Shown here piece after piece: positions 31,737 through 34,199 of a stretch of DNA of 34,199 nucleotides; within the stretch, counting starts at the first letter, position 1, and every line of letters begins with the position of its first letter. Source of the stretch: Coriobacteriia bacterium (GTDB taxonomy: Bacteria; Actinomycetota; Coriobacteriia; Coriobacteriales; Eggerthellaceae); assembly GCA_030523425.1 (NCBI GenBank), contig JAUNIP010000016.1, forward strand, positions 1-34,199. Direction: 5' to 3'. The notes under the pieces were generated by a model. It searched no databases and had not been told where the DNA came from. It saw only the letters and a program-made list of their open reading frames with translations. Both the position numbers and the translations under genes were made by a program.

Positions 31737-32348
31737 ATGCTGAACGTGTTGCTGTGCGGCATTGGCGGGCAAGGCACCGTGTTGGCCGCGAAGCTGTTGG
31801 CCCAGGCCGCCCAAAGCAAGGGGTGGCAGGTGCGCACGGCCGAAACCATAGGCATGGCGCAGCGCGGCGGCAGCGTGGTTTCGCACGTGCGCATGGGCAA
31901 CGACGTTGGGCCTGATGGTGCGCCTGAAAGCGTGGAAAGCCCGCTGTTGCCGCTGGGAAGCGCGGCGCTGGTGGTGGCCTTTGAGCCCTCCGAAGCCGCG
32001 CGGGCGCTTCCGTACTTGGCGCCCGACGGCGTGCTGGTGACGGCCACCACGGCCGTGCAGCCGGTGACCGCGGCGCTGTCCAAGAAGCCCTACCAGGCCG
32101 AAGGCGTGCTTGCCAACCTGCGCGCGCTGTTGGCTGGTTCGCCCGCCACGCTGGTGGAAGTGGACGACGCCGCCCTGCTTTCGCAGGTGGGAAGCCCCAA
32201 AGCCCTGAACGTGGTGCTGCTGGCCACCGCCCTTTCGCAAGGCCACGTGCCCCTAACCTTGGACGACCTGCGCGCCGCAGTGCGCGCCTGCGTAAAACCC
32301 GCATTCATAGACATGAACCTGCAAGCCATTAACATAGCTGCAAAGTAA
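31737..32348 (+). CDS. iorB: Indolepyruvate ferredoxin oxidoreductase, beta subunit
   Basis: The 203-residue gamma/beta-type subunit of the IorAB enzyme. ATG 31737 is chosen: GAAGGAGG lies in the end of iorA, and the product starts MLNVLLCGIGGQGTVLAAKLLA, the family's CoA/FAD-like glycine-rich motif. TIGMAQRGGSVVSHVR is the second conserved segment. An upstream in-frame start at 31608 would overlap the ferredoxin region of iorA and is rejected. It is co-transcribed with iorA and the ligase gene. Confidence 0.96.
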   Translation: MLNVLLCGIGGQGTVLAAKLLAQAAQSKGWQVRTAETIGMAQRGGSVVSHVRMGNDVGPDGAPESVESPLLPLGSAALVVAFEPSEAARALPYLAPDGVLVTATTAVQPVTAALSKKPYQAEGVLANLRALLAGSPATLVEVDDAALLSQVGSPKALNVVLLATALSQGHVPLTLDDLRAAVRACVKPAFIDMNLQAINIAAK

Positions 32349-32363
32349 GGAAAGAAGACCGCC

Positions 32364-33599
32364 ATGCGCATGACACAAGAACAGCTTGATATGCTGAAAG
32401 CCCAGCTGAAGGGCCTGAAGGAGCGCAGCCCGTTCTACGCCAAGAAATACGATGGCATCAACGTTGACGGCATCCAAACCCAGGAAGACTTCGAAACGCT
32501 GCCCTTCACGGAAAAGGCCGACCTGCGCGAAGCCTATCCCATGGGCCTTGCCGCCGTGCCGCGGGACAAGATTGTGCGCATCCACAGCTCTTCGGGCACC
32601 ACGGGCACGCCGGTGGTCATTCCTTACACGCAAAAGGACGTGGACGACTGGGCCATCCAGTTCGCGCGCTGCTTCGAATTCGCCGGCTGCACCAAGGACG
32701 ACATCATCCAGGTGACGCCCGGTTACGGCCTGTGGACCGCAGGCATCGGCTTCCAGGCGGGCATTGAACGTCTGGGCGCCATGTGCATTCCCATGGGCCC
32801 CGGCAACACCGAAAAGCAGCTGCAGTTCATGCAGGACTTCGGCACCACGGTGATCACCGCCACGTCCAGCTTCGCGCTGCTGTTGGCCGAAGAGATTTCC
32901 AAGCGTGGCCTGAAGGACCAGATATGCCTGAAGAAAGGCGTCATTGGTTCCGAGCGGTGGGGCGAAAAGATGCGCCGCCGCATCAGCAACGAACTGGGCG
33001 TGGAACTGTACGACATCTACGGCCTGACCGAGGTGTACGGCCCTGGCATTGGCATCAACTGCGCGGCCGACAGCGCCATGCACATCTGGGCCGACTACGT
33101 GTACGTGGAAATTGTGGACCCCGAAACCGGCGAACTGGTGCCCGACGGCGAACCCGGCGAAATTGTGCTGACCACCCTGCAAAAGGAAGGCGCGCCGCTC
33201 ATTCGCTTCCGCACGCATGACCTTTCGCGCATTGTGCCCGGCGATTGCCCCTGCGGCAGCAAACACCCGCGCATCGACATCATCACCGGCCGCACCGACG
33301 ACATGGTGAAGGTGCGCGGCTGCAACATCTTCCCTGCTCAGATTGAAGAAGTGATTGCGTTCACCGACGGCGCGTCCAGCGAATACCAGGTGTACATCAA
33401 CAACGAAGGCGGCCGCGACCACCTGAACCTGTACTTCGAAAGCGACGCCCCGCAGGCGCAGTGGTCCCAGATAGAAGAGAACCTGGCCGCCATCTTCAAG
33501 GCGAAGATAGGCATGACCCCCGACCCCAAAGCCGTAGCCGTAGGAGAACTCCCCCGCAGCGAAAAGAAAACCCGCCGCATCTTCGACGACCGCTACTAG
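32364..33599 (+). CDS. paaK: Phenylacetate-CoA ligase-type adenylating enzyme
   Basis: A 411-residue AMP-forming ligase joining an aryl acid such as phenylacetate or indoleacetate to CoA. The adenylate motif is IHSSSGTTGTPVVIPYT (about 73-89); later come YDIYGLTEVYGPG, IRFRTHDLSRI and a C-terminal GRTDDMVKVRGCNIFPAQIEEVI, all in PaaK order, and the length is slightly below the typical 420-440. In this operon, with IorAB making arylacyl-CoA, the enzyme may work with the same CoA esters, either reactivating aryl acids or, running in reverse, conserving energy. The direction is inference. A possible hairpin terminator follows. Confidence 0.94.
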   Translation: MRMTQEQLDMLKAQLKGLKERSPFYAKKYDGINVDGIQTQEDFETLPFTEKADLREAYPMGLAAVPRDKIVRIHSSSGTTGTPVVIPYTQKDVDDWAIQFARCFEFAGCTKDDIIQVTPGYGLWTAGIGFQAGIERLGAMCIPMGPGNTEKQLQFMQDFGTTVITATSSFALLLAEEISKRGLKDQICLKKGVIGSERWGEKMRRRISNELGVELYDIYGLTEVYGPGIGINCAADSAMHIWADYVYVEIVDPETGELVPDGEPGEIVLTTLQKEGAPLIRFRTHDLSRIVPGDCPCGSKHPRIDIITGRTDDMVKVRGCNIFPAQIEEVIAFTDGASSEYQVYINNEGGRDHLNLYFESDAPQAQWSQIEENLAAIFKAKIGMTPDPKAVAVGELPRSEKKTRRIFDDRY

Positions 33600-33601
33600 G
33601 G

Positions 33602-33635
33602 GACGTGCGCGCGGGGCAACCGCCCTGCGCGCGTC
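33602..33635 (+). terminator. G+C-rich hairpin at the end of the iorAB-paaK operon
   Basis: GACG (33602-33605) pairs with CGTC (33632-33635), then after a two-base bulge CGCGCGGGGC (33608-33617) pairs with GCCCTGCGCG (33622-33631), one G-T pair, around AACC. It starts 3 bases after the stop. No T-run follows; probable but weak terminator. Confidence 0.5.
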
Positions 33636-33679
33636 TTCCGCAGGCCCGGGCTTTTCGCCGCCCGCGCGCCGTGGCGCCG

Positions 33680-33790
33680 CTTGCTCGGAATGACAGGGGC
33701 GCGCAGTTTGGCCACGCTTGCCCGAGACGACATGGGCGCGCGTTTTGGCGTCGCCTGCTTGGAACGACATGGGCGCGCGGTTGTCGCGAT
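33680..33790. repeat. Three imperfect 37-bp tandem repeats
   Basis: The core GGAATGACAGGGGCGCGC (33687-33704) recurs as GAGACGACATGGGCGCGC (33724-33741) and GGAACGACATGGGCGCGC (33761-33778), each 37 bases apart. The unit also shares the preceding CTTGCTCGG-like segment. Open frames across it are compositional only. The first copy's GCTTGCTCGGAATGACAGGG resembles a repeat I recall from intergenic regions of many bacteria, so it may be part of a dispersed family. Confidence 0.75.
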
Positions 33791-33834
33791 GCGAGAAGGC
33801 AGCGCCCGCCTTAGGCCCCAAACCTGCCTGCGCG

Positions 33835-34160
33835 CGTTGTGTGAACGACGAAAGGGCCGTTTTCGTCGTTCACACAACGAAATATGCCCCTTTTTGGCGT
33901 TGTGTGAACGACGAAGGGTTTCCGCTCCTTGCCGCCGGGTTTTCGCGTTTAGTCGCCCTGGCTTTTTACGAATCGCTGACCTGGGGTTTCATGAAAAGAG
34001 CAAGGCACGCAGCCAAGCTGGGCGGTCCGCCTGGGCGACTTCGGGGGCAAAATGGGGCCAAACAGCCACGTCCGAGAGGCCTTCGTCGTTCACACAACGC
34101 GAAAACAGGGCAAAAACCATTGTGTGAACGACGAAATCGGGCGTTTCGTCGTTCACACAA
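33835..34160. repeat. Six-copy 16-bp inverted repeat cluster (TTGTGTGAACGACGAA)
   Basis: The 16-base unit TTGTGTGAACGACGAA occurs exactly at 33837-33852, 33900-33915 and 34120-34135 (+) and as its complement TTCGTCGTTCACACAA at 33862-33877, 34082-34097 and 34145-34160. The first pair forms a perfect 19-bp stem (33835-33853 with 33861-33879) with a 7-base loop; the last pair a 17-bp stem (34120-34136 with 34144-34160), also with a 7-base loop. The middle pair is 21 bp long and flanks about 160 bases. No coding sequence is evident. It fills the last third of the 600-base gap after paaK. Confidence 0.92.
33918..34078. other. Non-coding segment between the middle repeat arms
   Basis: About 160 bases bounded by the second and third 16-bp repeats. 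I find no credible gene, promoter or hairpin in it. The open frames that cross it read through the repeats and give recurring CERR/FRRSHN-like peptides on both strands, a sign of repeat DNA rather than protein. It may be an insert carried between repeat arms. Confidence 0.4.
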
Positions 34161-34199
34161 AATTTCAGGCCTATGACCAGCCGACGCCCCGGCCTTTCG

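Noticed and set aside
33835-34160. CRISPR array
   Set aside because: The repeats are only 16 bp, alternate in orientation, have irregular spacing (about 7 to 160 bases), and no cas genes are present.
33681-34176. Overlapping open frames at the end of the window with recurring CERR and FRRSHN peptides
   Set aside because: The peptides are translations of the 16-bp and 37-bp DNA repeats and appear on both strands; no ribosome site or family match.

Overview
The window is a gene-dense, G+C-rich bacterial chromosome segment. The gene set (ParAB with two parS sites, ferredoxin-dependent arylpyruvate oxidoreductase, hydrogenase maturation genes, FeS-type DinG, codon choice dominated by GCC/GGC/GAA) best fits an anaerobic actinobacterium of the class Coriobacteriia, probably Eggerthellaceae. 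That placement is inferred from gene content, not from a database search. The parAB-parS block suggests the replication origin lies a short way upstream of base 1. Nearly all genes run on the + strand, which would then be the leading strand.

Layout. Bases 1-2597 hold a palindrome, a parS site, a sigma70-type promoter, parA, parB, a second parS and a hairpin. Next come rlmN (-), ddl (+) and a tail-anchored unknown protein (-). From 5396 to 13201 three + genes follow: a DinG-type helicase with an exonuclease domain, a membrane-anchored helical protein whose start overlaps the dinG stop, and a very large membrane protein with a degenerate M28-peptidase-like frame split by about 680 residues of low-complexity sequence. 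Two tRNA genes, Gly(CCC) and Arg(ACG), each have their own promoter and are bracketed by intrinsic terminators. An orphan LytTR response regulator follows. A run of close-packed genes (pgi, hypF, hypC, hypD, a CBS/CorC protein) leads to a secreted lysozyme-like protein and two tandem TrkA-type potassium-channel regulators. After a 424-bp non-coding element with nested perfect inverted repeats come purB (+) and a Tat-like secreted unknown (-). The last gene block (26732-33599) is probably one operon: OmpR-type response regulator, sensor kinase, purE, iorA, iorB and a PaaK-type CoA ligase. The final 600 bases are non-coding and built from two further repeat families.

How the genes work together. 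ParA/ParB/parS segregate the chromosome. HypF, HypC and HypD belong to NiFe-hydrogenase cofactor assembly (HypA, B and E are not here). IorAB oxidises arylpyruvates from aromatic amino acids to arylacyl-CoA while reducing ferredoxin, and the adjacent ligase interconverts the aryl acid and its CoA ester. The two TrkA proteins gate potassium uptake by a membrane subunit encoded elsewhere. PurB and PurE act in purine synthesis.

Most unusual content: the degenerate M28-like membrane protein with its giant insert (9986-13201), the nested inverted-repeat element (23502-23731), and the six-copy 16-bp inverted repeat cluster (33835-34160) that shares a GTGAACGA core with it.
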